The position numbers and the translations under genes were made by a program. A DNA stretch of 5,309 bases from Xanthobacteraceae bacterium. Lineage in GTDB: Bacteria; Pseudomonadota; Alphaproteobacteria; Rhizobiales; Xanthobacteraceae. Shown here piece by piece: positions 1-5,261 of the stretch. Within the stretch, counting starts at the first letter, position 1. Every line of letters begins with the position of its first letter. The notes beneath the pieces are model-generated. The model did no database searches and was not told the origin of the DNA. It saw only the letters and a list, made by a program, of their open reading frames with translations. The stretch covers positions 1 through 5,309 of the forward strand of contig JASHRY010000060.1 of assembly GCA_030037105.1 (NCBI GenBank). The letters run 5' to 3'.

Positions 1-459
1 GTGCCGGGCACGGCCGTTTTCCTGACGCGGATGCTGTCGCGAACGGTCCCGCCGCTGATCCTGCAGCACGTCCGGCAGATCGGCGCCATTCCGGAAACTC
101 TGGTGGCTCTGACCGTGCGCTTCGCCCATCGCCCGCGCGTGCATCCGGATGAACGGCTCGAAGTCGAGCAACTGGGCCCCTCGTTCTGGCATCTGACCGT
201 GCATTACGGATTTGTCGAGGTTCCCAACTTGCCGGCGACGCTGGGCAGGGCCGGCGAGCTGGGACGCGCGTTGCCCCTCGATAATCCGATCTATTTCGCG
301 GCGCATGACGATATCGTCCGACGCAAGCGTCGGTCGTATTTGTGGCGGTGGCAGAGATGGCTGTTCGCGTTCATGTATCGGAATTCGACCCACGTCGCCG
401 ACCGTTTCAACCTGCCGACGGGTTCGTTTGTGGAGATCACGCGTCGAATGGAGGTTTGA
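1..459 (+). CDS. kup: Kup-type low-affinity potassium uptake transporter, C-terminal part (5' truncated by window)
   Basis: These 152 residues are the cytoplasmic C-terminal domain of a KUP/HAK/KT potassium transporter, an inner-membrane K+/H+ symporter of about 620-640 residues. Visible family hallmarks are VPGTAVFLTR at the very start, LQHVRQIGAIPETLVALTV (about residues 21-39), FWHLTVHYGFVEVPNLPATL (about 62-81), and the tail with WQRWLFAFMYRNS and RFNLPTGSFVEITRRMEV ending in TGA at 457-459. The GTG at base 1 reads as an internal valine of the VPGTAVF motif, so it is not the true start; the roughly twelve membrane helices lie upstream of the window. No transmembrane segment is expected in this part and none is obvious. 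The next gene starts 124 bases downstream on the same strand, too far to assume co-transcription. Family assignment is confident; which of several rhizobial Kup paralogues it is cannot be told. Confidence 0.93.
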   Translation: MPGTAVFLTRMLSRTVPPLILQHVRQIGAIPETLVALTVRFAHRPRVHPDERLEVEQLGPSFWHLTVHYGFVEVPNLPATLGRAGELGRALPLDNPIYFAAHDDIVRRKRRSYLWRWQRWLFAFMYRNSTHVADRFNLPTGSFVEITRRMEV

Positions 460-583
460 TCGAAGTCGCGCGAGTTTATATGAATGGCAGGAGCCCCGGG
501 GAAGGGATCGGCGGTGTGCGCGTCTTCGATCTCGCGCAAGATTCCGAATCTCGATGATGGTCGCGGCAACGGAGACATGAACC
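460..583 (+). promoter_or_regulatory. kup-adc intergenic region with alternative inverted repeats
   Basis: Two pairs of complementary 7-mers are present: ATCGAAG (459-465) with CTTCGAT (525-531), and GCGCGAG (468-474) with CTCGCGC (531-537). Both left arms run in the same order as the right arms, so the two stems cannot form together in a simple nested hairpin and would be mutually exclusive. There is no T-run, so it is not a canonical terminator for kup. The region must also hold the adc promoter unless adc is read through from kup, but I see no clear -35/-10 pair. Functional meaning is unproven and GC-rich DNA yields such matches by chance. Confidence 0.25.
571..574 (+). promoter_or_regulatory. 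Ribosome binding site of adc
   Basis: GGAG at 571-574 lies 9 bases before the ATG at 584, good Shine-Dalgarno spacing. A competing ATG at 577 is in another frame and meets a stop within a few codons, so 584 is the start. Confidence 0.6.
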
Positions 584-1336
584 ATGAAAGCCAGTGAGGT
601 GCGCAAAACGGCCTATTCGATGCCGTTGACCAGCCCCGCCTATCCCAAGGGGCCCTATCGTTTTGTCAATCGCGAATTCCTCGTCATCACCTACCGCACA
701 GATCCGGAGAAACTGCGCGCCGTCGTTCCGGAGCCGCTGCAGGTCGACGAGCCGTTGGTCAAGTTCGAGTTCATCCGCATGCCGGATTCGACCGGCTTCG
801 GCGATTACACGGAGTCCGGCCAGGTGATCCCGGTGCGGCTCGGCAAGGAGGCCGGCGGCTATTCCCACGCCATGTACCTCAATGATGGACCGCCGATCTT
901 CGGCGGGCGCGAATTGTGGGGTTTTCCCAAGAAATACGCCCAGCCGTCATTGCAGGTCGACCGCGACACGCTGGTCGGCACGCTTGACTACGGACCGGTG
1001 CGGATTGCGACCGGAACCATGGGCTTCAAGCACGTTGCCGTCGAGCCAGGCACCGTGCTCAAGGCGCTCGCCGCACCCAACTTCCTCTTGAAGATCATCC
1101 CTCACGTCGATGGCAGCCCGCGCATCTGCGAGTTGGTCCGCTACGAACTGCTCGACGTCGCGCTGAAAGGCGCCTGGAGCGGACCCGCCGCGCTCGACTT
1201 GCGCCCGCATGCGCTCGCGCCCGTTGCCGAACTCCCCGTGCTCGAGGTCGTTTCGGCGATCCACATTCTGGCCGACCTTACGCTCGGACTTGGCCGCGTG
1301 GTGCACGACTATTTGGGCGCATCGGGTCACAGTTGA
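584..1336 (+). CDS. adc: Acetoacetate decarboxylase
   Basis: A complete 250-residue cytoplasmic enzyme expected to decarboxylate acetoacetate to acetone and CO2 through a Schiff base on lysine. The length matches the clostridial enzyme (about 244). Alignment from memory with Clostridium acetobutylicum Adc is close and offset by one residue: Arg30 (in NREF) corresponds to Arg29, Glu62 to Glu61, Glu77 (in YTESGQ) to Glu76, and Lys116-Lys117 (in GFPKKY) to catalytic Lys115 and its neighbour Lys116. Other family blocks are [12 protein letters not shown] (14-25), [16 protein letters not shown] (47-62), [10 protein letters not shown], and [15 protein letters not shown]. The ATG at 584 has a GGAG nine bases upstream. 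It stands apart from kup and converges on fabH, with no CoA-transferase or hydroxybutyrate dehydrogenase in view, so the source of its acetoacetate is unknown; polyhydroxybutyrate or ketone turnover would be usual in such bacteria (inference). A different keto-acid substrate is possible within the superfamily, but the conserved active site argues for true Adc. Confidence 0.93.
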   Translation: MKASEVRKTAYSMPLTSPAYPKGPYRFVNREFLVITYRTDPEKLRAVVPEPLQVDEPLVKFEFIRMPDSTGFGDYTESGQVIPVRLGKEAGGYSHAMYLNDGPPIFGGRELWGFPKKYAQPSLQVDRDTLVGTLDYGPVRIATGTMGFKHVAVEPGTVLKALAAPNFLLKIIPHVDGSPRICELVRYELLDVALKGAWSGPAALDLRPHALAPVAELPVLEVVSAIHILADLTLGLGRVVHDYLGASGHS

Positions 1337-1395
1337 GCCGATCTTTCGCAGGCGCGTCGCCGGTGGATCGGCTGGCGCCGCCGCCCAACGGGCGG
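1336..1395. terminator. GC-rich hairpins between convergent adc and fabH
   Basis: The 72 bases between the convergent stops hold two inverted repeats: AGCCGATC (1336-1343) with GATCGGCT (1366-1373), an 8-bp stem with a 22-base loop, and CCGCCC (1381-1386) with GGGCGG (1390-1395), a 6-bp GC stem with the loop AAC. Neither is followed by a T-run on either strand. They could act as bidirectional 3'-end or transcript-stabilising structures, but are not textbook intrinsic terminators. Confidence 0.35.
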
Positions 1396-1408
1396 TAAGG
1401 CCTGCGGC

Positions 1409-2425
1409 TCAGCGCCCGTCATAAGCCCAGGTCAGATAGGTTCCGCCCCAGGCAAAACCGCCGCCGAAGGCCACGAGTATGAGACGGTCGCCAGCCTTGA
1501 GCTTTTTCTCGTAATCCCACAGGCAGAGCGGGATCGTCGCCGTGGTGGTGTTGCCGTATTTGTGGATCGTCACCATCGCGCGCTCGACCGGCAGCTTGAT
1601 ACGCTTCGCAGTCGCCTCGATGATGCGCAAATTGGCCTGGTGCGGCACCAGCCAATCGACCATGTCGTCGGTCAAGCGGTTGCGCCGCATCAGTTCGTGC
1701 GTCACTTCGGTCATGCGCGCGACGGCGAACTTGAACACCGTGGCGCCGTCCTGATGCACGTAGTGCAGACCCTTGGCCACGGTCTCCGCCGTCGACGGCA
1801 GGCGGCTGCCGCCGGCCTTGAGATGCAAATAGGGCATGCCGGCGCCGTCGGCGCGGATCAGCGTATCGATGATCCCGTGCGTGCGGCTCGGTTCGAGCAG
1901 CACGGCGCCGGCGCCGTCGCCGAACAGCACGCAGGTGGCGCGGTCGGTATAATCGATGAGCGAGGAGGTCTTGTCGGCGCCGACCACCACGATCTTGCGG
2001 TATTTGCCGGTCTCGATGAATTGCGCCGCCACGGCGAGCGCGTGGATGAAGCCCGAGCACGCGGCCTGCACGTCGAAGCAGCCGACGCCGCGAATATCGG
2101 TCATGTCGCCGACGAGCGTGGCGGTCGCCGGGAATACCAGATCCGGCGTCGCCGTGGCGCAGATCAAAAGATCGACTTCGCCCGGCGCGGTGCCGGTCTT
2201 GTGCAGGAGTCCGCGTACCGCCTCCGTGGCCATGTGCGAGGAGCCGAGGCCGCGGCCCTTGAGGATGTGCCGCTCCTTGATGCCGGTGCGCGCGACGATC
2301 CACTCGTCGCTGGTATCGACCATCCGCGCCAGGTCGGCATTGGTGAGCACGTCGGGCGGCACGTAGCCGTGCACGCCGGCGATTGCGGCCCGGATTGGGG
2401 ATTTTTCGGTAGCTTTTTTCGCCAT
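1409..2425 (-). CDS. fabH: Beta-ketoacyl-ACP synthase III (KAS III, FabH)
   Basis: A 338-residue condensing enzyme of the thiolase fold that joins an acyl-CoA primer (usually acetyl-CoA) to malonyl-ACP to give acetoacetyl-ACP, starting type II fatty acid synthesis in the cytoplasm. The catalytic triad is intact: Cys123 (VQAACSGF), His262 (LVPHQANLRI) and Asn292 (KYGNTTTATIP). Trp42 and Arg46 in DEWIVARTGI fit the CoA-binding face, and FGDGAGAVLLE (168-178) and AFGGGFAWGGTYL (319-331) are family signatures. The frame stays open far upstream, but the ATG at 2425 is chosen because GGAGGT lies 11 bases before it and homology begins near residue 11. Length is slightly above the usual 317-330. The C-terminal half (residues about 185-330: IIDTLIRADGAGMPYLHLKAGG, VFKFAV, TIPLCLWDYEKKLKAGD, WGGTYLTWAYDGR) recalls Bacteroidetes-type FabH rather than the housekeeping alphaproteobacterial form, and the usual plsX and ihfA neighbours are absent. 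It may therefore be a second or acquired KAS III, possibly with another primer preference. Confidence 0.93.
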   Translation of the reverse strand: MAKKATEKSPIRAAIAGVHGYVPPDVLTNADLARMVDTSDEWIVARTGIKERHILKGRGLGSSHMATEAVRGLLHKTGTAPGEVDLLICATATPDLVFPATATLVGDMTDIRGVGCFDVQAACSGFIHALAVAAQFIETGKYRKIVVVGADKTSSLIDYTDRATCVLFGDGAGAVLLEPSRTHGIIDTLIRADGAGMPYLHLKAGGSRLPSTAETVAKGLHYVHQDGATVFKFAVARMTEVTHELMRRNRLTDDMVDWLVPHQANLRIIEATAKRIKLPVERAMVTIHKYGNTTTATIPLCLWDYEKKLKAGDRLILVAFGGGFAWGGTYLTWAYDGR

Positions 2426-2436
2426 TTTTGCGCGAG

Positions 2437-2442
2437 ACCTCC
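2437..2442 (-). promoter_or_regulatory. Ribosome binding site of fabH
   Basis: On the minus strand GGAGGT occupies 2442 to 2437, ending 11 bases before the ATG at 2425. It is a near-perfect Shine-Dalgarno and decides the start in a frame that stays open for about 140 further codons upstream. Confidence 0.6.
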
Positions 2443-2452
2443 GCCCCCGCGC

Positions 2453-2481
2453 AGCATAATGAGCGGAAAATGCATCCTCAA
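2453..2481 (-). promoter_or_regulatory. Candidate sigma70 promoter of fabH
   Basis: On the minus strand TTGAGG (2481-2476) and TATGCT (2458-2453) are separated by exactly 17 bases, each matching the consensus at 4 of 6 positions. Initiation would fall near 2446, leaving a leader of about 20 bases that contains the Shine-Dalgarno. The patch is AT-rich against its surroundings. No operator is evident. Confidence 0.45.
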
Positions 2482-2503
2482 ATGAAAACCGGGCCCTCGA
2501 TAA

Positions 2504-2671
2504 CCGAATCAGGACTTGCGGGTGCCGCGCGGCAATCATTTCGAGAAGCTGCGCGGCAACCTGCCGGGGTTCCATTCGATCCGCGTCAACGATCAATGGC
2601 GGTTGGTCTTCCGGGACGGCAGCCGCGGGAAGGCCGAGGATGTTTATCTCGATGACCACAGCTACGGATGA
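2504..2671 (+). pseudogene. higB: HigB/RelE-family toxin, C-terminal remnant
   Basis: This frame runs 55 codons from an in-frame stop (TAA 2501-2503) to TGA at 2669-2671 and reads as the second half of a HigB-type mRNA-interferase toxin. Visible pieces are DLRVPRGNHFEKLRGN, PGFHSIRVNDQWRLVFRDG and the end AEDVYLDDHSYG. HigB toxins are about 92 residues, so roughly the first 40 residues are missing and no matching N-terminal sequence appears in any frame of 2426-2503. Only a GTG at 2522 could start it, giving about 49 residues. The HIRxNDQWRxxF core is retained, but without the N-terminal helices a stable toxin fold is unlikely. The stop lies 7 bases before the higA ATG, the toxin-first order of higBA operons. 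The missing segment borders the fabH promoter, so a deletion probably brought the two together. Confidence 0.75.
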
Positions 2672-2678
2672 GGAGAGC

Positions 2679-2972
2679 ATGTTGACGACGAAGCGCAAGC
2701 CGGCCACGGTCGGCGAGATTCTTGTCGAGGAGTTCATGCGGCCCGTGGGGCTGACGCAGGCCGCGCTGGCCGAAGCCATGGGCGTGCAGCGCAGGCACGT
2801 CAACGAGCTATGCAACGGCCGCAGAAACGTGACGGCGGCGACCGCGTTCATCCTCGCCCGCGTGGTTCGGCAACAGCCCCGACTTCTGGCTCAACGTGCA
2901 GCGGCGCAGCGATTTGTGGGAAGCGTTGCACAGCCCCAAGCAGTGAAGCGGATCAAGCGCGCGAAGCCGCTG
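2679..2972 (+). pseudogene. higA: HigA-family antitoxin (Xre-type HTH) with two compensating frameshifts
   Basis: The ATG at 2679, with GGAG at 2672-2675, opens a HigA-type antitoxin that would bind HigB and repress its own operon. Residues 1-62 are normal, with the helix-turn-helix at about 25-45 (LTQAALAEAMGVQRRHVNEL) followed by NVTAATAFILARV. At 2865 one extra G breaks the frame: the family sequence FGNSPDFWLNVQRRSDLWEA continues in the next frame (2866-2943), which then meets TGA at 2944. In the original frame KRIKRAKPL (2946-2972) resumes the expected family tail, as if one G of a TGG codon at 2944-2945 had been lost. Restoring both indels gives about 98 residues, the normal length. As it stands, the start frame reads 62 correct residues, about 27 shifted ones, the correct tail, then an unrelated extension to a stop at 3198-3200. 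DNA binding could survive, but the shifted segment is the dimer and toxin-facing region. A sequencing artefact is possible. Confidence 0.8.
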
Positions 2973-3055
2973 GACGGACGCGGCGGCGTGATTTGGCGAC
3001 CACCGAGATCGGAGCAGGCCGGAAGGCGAAGCGCGCGTGCCGCTGCAAGTAATCG
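2973..3055. other. Gap after higA remnant, no gene recognised
   Basis: The start-frame of higA stays open through this stretch to 3200, but the translation is rich in Arg, Ala and Pro and unlike any HigA tail. It crosses the terminator and the 3' end of the opposite-strand gene, so I treat it as chance read-through. Confidence 0.5.
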
Positions 3056-3090
3056 AAAAAAAGAGCCCGAGGCCATTACACGCGCTCGGG
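3056..3090 (-). terminator. Rho-independent terminator of the minus-strand gene at 3129-4532
   Basis: Read on the minus strand, CCCGAG (3090-3085), a 13-base loop and CTCGGG (3071-3066) form a 6-bp GC-rich stem, followed after CTC by seven T (3062-3056). It starts about 38 bases after the stop at 3129. The T-run lies on the minus-strand side only, so it serves that gene and not higA. Confidence 0.75.
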
Positions 3091-3128
3091 TCCGCGAAAC
3101 GCGCCGCTGGCGTGGAACGGACCGAAGT

Positions 3129-4532
3129 TCAGCGGCGCAACGCCGCGACGCCGAGTTCTTCCCACATCCAGCGCAGATCGCATCGGCCGGCCGCCGGTAA
3201 ATGGTTGAAGCTTCGCGCTGCGCCGTTCTCCAGCAATTTGAGCCATGCAACGAGCCGTTCGCGCCCCTTCGTCGACTTGGCGGCCCGGCGCGGCGTCACG
3301 TTGCCGAGCATAGGCACCGGCTCGTCGAGCAGGCTCATATAGTATCGGTCCATGCTCGCCTCGATCGCGGCTTGATCTTCGTCCGCCGACAGTCCGGAGG
3401 ACAACTCTGTCGATTCGCCGGTGGGCCGCGACGCCATCAACTGGGCGACCGTGCGCGCTTCGACCATCGGCTCGCCGATGAGTCCCCCGGCAACCGATAC
3501 GATCAGGGCGCGTCCCCGTTCCGCGCGCTGTTGCGAGTTTGCTTCAAGAACCAGCACGTTGTCCTTCAATTCAATCGTTCCGAGCACGGGCGACCCGTCG
3601 TCGAGCATGGTGGCGATCTGAGTATCGCCTCCCCGCTTTCTCCTCGCCTGCTTTGGGCGGCCGATCCAGTTCCAGAAGGTTTCGCTATCAGGCCGGAATG
3701 CGGGGATTGCCGCGAGCGCCTGCCGAATCTCTTCCGCGCTCGCCTCCGGCTTGAGCGGATAGCTGACCGTGGTGAACACGAGCTCGTCGCCATCCGTATT
3801 GCCCATCCGCGGCAAAGTCGGATTCAAGATCCGCCGCAGCAGATCGTGGAGCCAGACGGTCGTGAACAGGAAAGCCGACGCACGCAGCACCTCGGTATCG
3901 GATAACGCCTCGGTCATCGGTGCGTCGCCGACATCCACACCGAGTTTGCGGACAAATCTACCGGCCTCGATGCGCGCCTGCTTGCCGGCGTGATGCAACA
4001 GCTTGAGAACAGTCTTGCTCGTCTCGAAATCGAACGGCAGGACACCGCCCGCCATTTCGATGCGCGAGCCAACCTGCACCACACGCGCCGCCATCCTGTC
4101 CCATGGCTTGAGGTAGCGCGTACCCATTCGCTCGCTCACCCGCACCGGTTCGCCGCCCCGGACCAGATCACGGGCAAGGAAGGACTGGTCCCGCACGATG
4201 TCGCTGATCTCATAGAGGCTCATCACCGAGGCACGCAGCGCGGCGATGTAGGCCTTGTTCGCCGCGCTCTCCTTCCAGCCCCGCCGCTTCAGGTAATCGT
4301 CGACGATGTTGCGGCTGTCGTCGAGGTCGCGCGCCATAAAATCCTCGAAGACGCACCCCCACAGTGCGGCGGTATGGTGATCGCCGACAACATCGGGCAA
4401 CTCGTCGATCGAGATGCCGGCCTTGGCGCAGGCCGGTCCCAGGTGCGCGTCCAGCATCTCGTTGAAAGCGTCCCGCCATTCCTCGCGGCGCAGCCATTTC
4501 ATCAAACCTGCGAGAGAATAGGCGCTTGCCAT
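3129..4532 (-). CDS. Uncharacterised 467-residue protein, C-terminal half like the tail of SEC-C-type proteins
   Basis: I do not recognise a characterised family. From the ATG at 4532 the protein has 467 residues and ends TGA at 3131-3129. An in-frame TTG at 4577 would add 15 residues and an ATG at 4502 would remove 10; neither the chosen start nor the TTG has a strong Shine-Dalgarno. The N-terminal part (about 5-180) is mostly helical and charged, with SLYEISDIVRDQSFLARDL (105-123) and the block RYLKPWDRMAARVVQVGS (139-156). Residues 318-341 (GTIELKDNVLVLEANSQQRAERGR) and 396-436 (RYYMSLLDEPVPMLGNVTPR, then KGRERLVAWLKLLEN), closing with RWMWEELG (454-461), resemble the tail of bacterial proteins of unknown function that often carry SEC-C zinc motifs. 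That metal motif is absent here; Cys36, Cys60 and Cys451 are isolated. No signal peptide or membrane segment is seen, so it is probably cytoplasmic. It is monocistronic, with its own terminator. Coding is well supported; function is unknown. Confidence 0.85.
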   Translation of the reverse strand: MASAYSLAGLMKWLRREEWRDAFNEMLDAHLGPACAKAGISIDELPDVVGDHHTAALWGCVFEDFMARDLDDSRNIVDDYLKRRGWKESAANKAYIAALRASVMSLYEISDIVRDQSFLARDLVRGGEPVRVSERMGTRYLKPWDRMAARVVQVGSRIEMAGGVLPFDFETSKTVLKLLHHAGKQARIEAGRFVRKLGVDVGDAPMTEALSDTEVLRASAFLFTTVWLHDLLRRILNPTLPRMGNTDGDELVFTTVSYPLKPEASAEEIRQALAAIPAFRPDSETFWNWIGRPKQARRKRGGDTQIATMLDDGSPVLGTIELKDNVLVLEANSQQRAERGRALIVSVAGGLIGEPMVEARTVAQLMASRPTGESTELSSGLSADEDQAAIEASMDRYYMSLLDEPVPMLGNVTPRRAAKSTKGRERLVAWLKLLENGAARSFNHLPAAGRCDLRWMWEELGVAALRR

Positions 4533-4888
4533 GGGTCGCACTCGCCGCGAATCGCCGTTCAACCGGAACAATAGCAAAATAAATCAAGGGCGCGGTCCGG
4601 CGTCGCGCGTCATCCCCGGCAGAATTGGCCAGCAAACCTGCGGATCGGAAGCTCAAGCTTCCCGGTGGGCGATAATGGCCGAAACGCAGGCGAAGGCGGA
4701 ACTTCCAATGCGGCGGATGACGCTACGCAACAGCGTCCTCCTTCGACCGCATACCGGTATTCGGTAAAATCCCGATCGATGATCCGGTCCTTTGGCAACA
4801 AGTCAACAAGTTCAGCGCAGCGCTGTTCCGCGACGAGCGCGTGCGCCGGTTCAGCGGCCCTCGAAGGATGGCGGCCGAGGCGCCGGGA
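4533..4888. other. Intergenic region without a convincing gene
   Basis: No complete gene or RNA gene is recognised. An AT-rich patch near 4568-4587 is the likely promoter area of the minus-strand 467-residue gene, but no clean -35/-10 pair with 16-18 spacing is visible. A perfect palindrome GGAAGCT-CA-AGCTTCC sits at 4647-4662. The plus-strand frame 4721-4927 is open, with protein-like text such as FDRIPVFGKIPIDDPVLWQQ and NKFSAALFRDERVRRF. It lacks a start codon at its head and ends inside the palindromic repeat, so it may be a gene remnant. Confidence 0.5.
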
Positions 4889-4930
4889 CCGTCGCCCTTC
4901 GAGGCTCGCTGCGGCACCTCAGGGTGACGG
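4889..4930. repeat. Imperfect palindromic intergenic repeat
   Basis: The left arm CCGTCGCCCTTCGAGG (4889-4904) and the right arm CCTCAGGGTGACGG (4917-4930) are inverted complements except for one substitution and a two-base insertion. They flank the 12-base loop CTCGCTGCGGCA. The pattern CTTCGAGG...CCTCAGGGTGACGG is, from memory, a common dispersed intergenic hairpin in Bradyrhizobium-like genomes (REP-like). The copy number cannot be judged from one window. Confidence 0.65.
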
Positions 4931-5027
4931 ATATGAGTCCAGAATAATCGCGATTGGTATCTTAGGAGAATGGTGGTTTCATTTCCTCTCGTTTAGGACT
5001 GGCGGGGGCAAAGAACTGACTACTTCT

Positions 5028-5261
5028 ATGAGAATCAATCGCTCTGACACGGTGGTGGGGCAATCCATCAAGAGTGTGCGCAACTTCTTGCGTCGCTTGG
5101 CTGGCTGTTCCTGGAACCTCGAAGACATTGCTAAGCACTTCGCGATCGACCAGAATACAGCGGCTAGAGCATGTTTCGGCCGGATTGAATCGAGGGGGAT
5201 TCACGTGGCGGGGCCGATGAGCGAGTCTACAGGCATTGATTCGCTTTGGGGAGCGGGAGCG
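5028..5261 (+). CDS. Small HTH-like protein, probably interrupted by an IS
   Basis: An ATG at 5028 opens a frame that continues without a stop to the window edge. The first 60 or so residues look genuine: MRINRSDTVVGQSIKSVRNF, then LRRLAGCSWNLEDIAKHFAI and DQNTAARACFGRIESRGIHV. The last two blocks (about 30-60) suggest a helix-turn-helix or winged-helix unit, LEDIAKHFAI being the first helix and the Ala/Arg-rich stretch the recognition helix. No catalytic motif is visible and I do not recognise a named family. The Shine-Dalgarno is poor. G+C in the leader (44% over 4931-5030 by hand count) is below the GC-rich genes to the left, which fits acquired DNA. The frame is shared with the transposase ATG at 5262, so the native 3' end has probably been displaced by the IS, either at the CTAG of 5164-5167 (after about residue 46) or at the TA of 5228-5229 (after about residue 67). 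The exact end is therefore unknown. Confidence 0.45.
5186..5203. repeat. Short perfect inverted repeat
   Basis: TGAATC (5186-5191), loop GAGGGG and GATTCA (5198-5203) form a perfect 6-bp stem. It lies between the two candidate IS boundaries and may be a subterminal transposase-binding or structural site; by itself it is weak. Confidence 0.35.

Noticed and set aside
584..2425. Adc and FabH as a joint acetoacetyl pathway
   Set aside because: They are convergent, and FabH makes ACP-bound acetoacetyl groups while Adc uses free acetoacetate; proximity alone does not support a shared pathway.
1562..2485. 307-residue plus-strand open frame opposite fabH
   Set aside because: It is the antisense of a clear FabH with full catalytic motifs; its text is His/Arg/Gly-rich and low in complexity, typical of a GC-rich shadow frame.
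2426..2851. N-terminal extension of the fabH frame to 2851
   Set aside because: The open frame lies opposite the higBA remnant, has no FabH similarity, and the Shine-Dalgarno and promoter place the start at 2425.
2973..3200. Long C-terminal extension of the higA frame to a stop at 3198-3200
   Set aside because: It results from the indels and lack of a native stop, crosses the terminator and the end of the opposite gene, and resembles no HigA tail.
3201..3905. Plus-strand open frame opposite the 467-residue gene
   Set aside because: Composition is Arg/His-rich shadow text, and the minus-strand frame has coherent domains, a stop and a matching terminator.
4647..4662. Perfect palindrome GGAAGCT-CA-AGCTTCC as terminator or operator
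   Set aside because: The loop is only two bases and there is no T-run or adjacent promoter; it is a single isolated site, kept only as a note in the gap entry.
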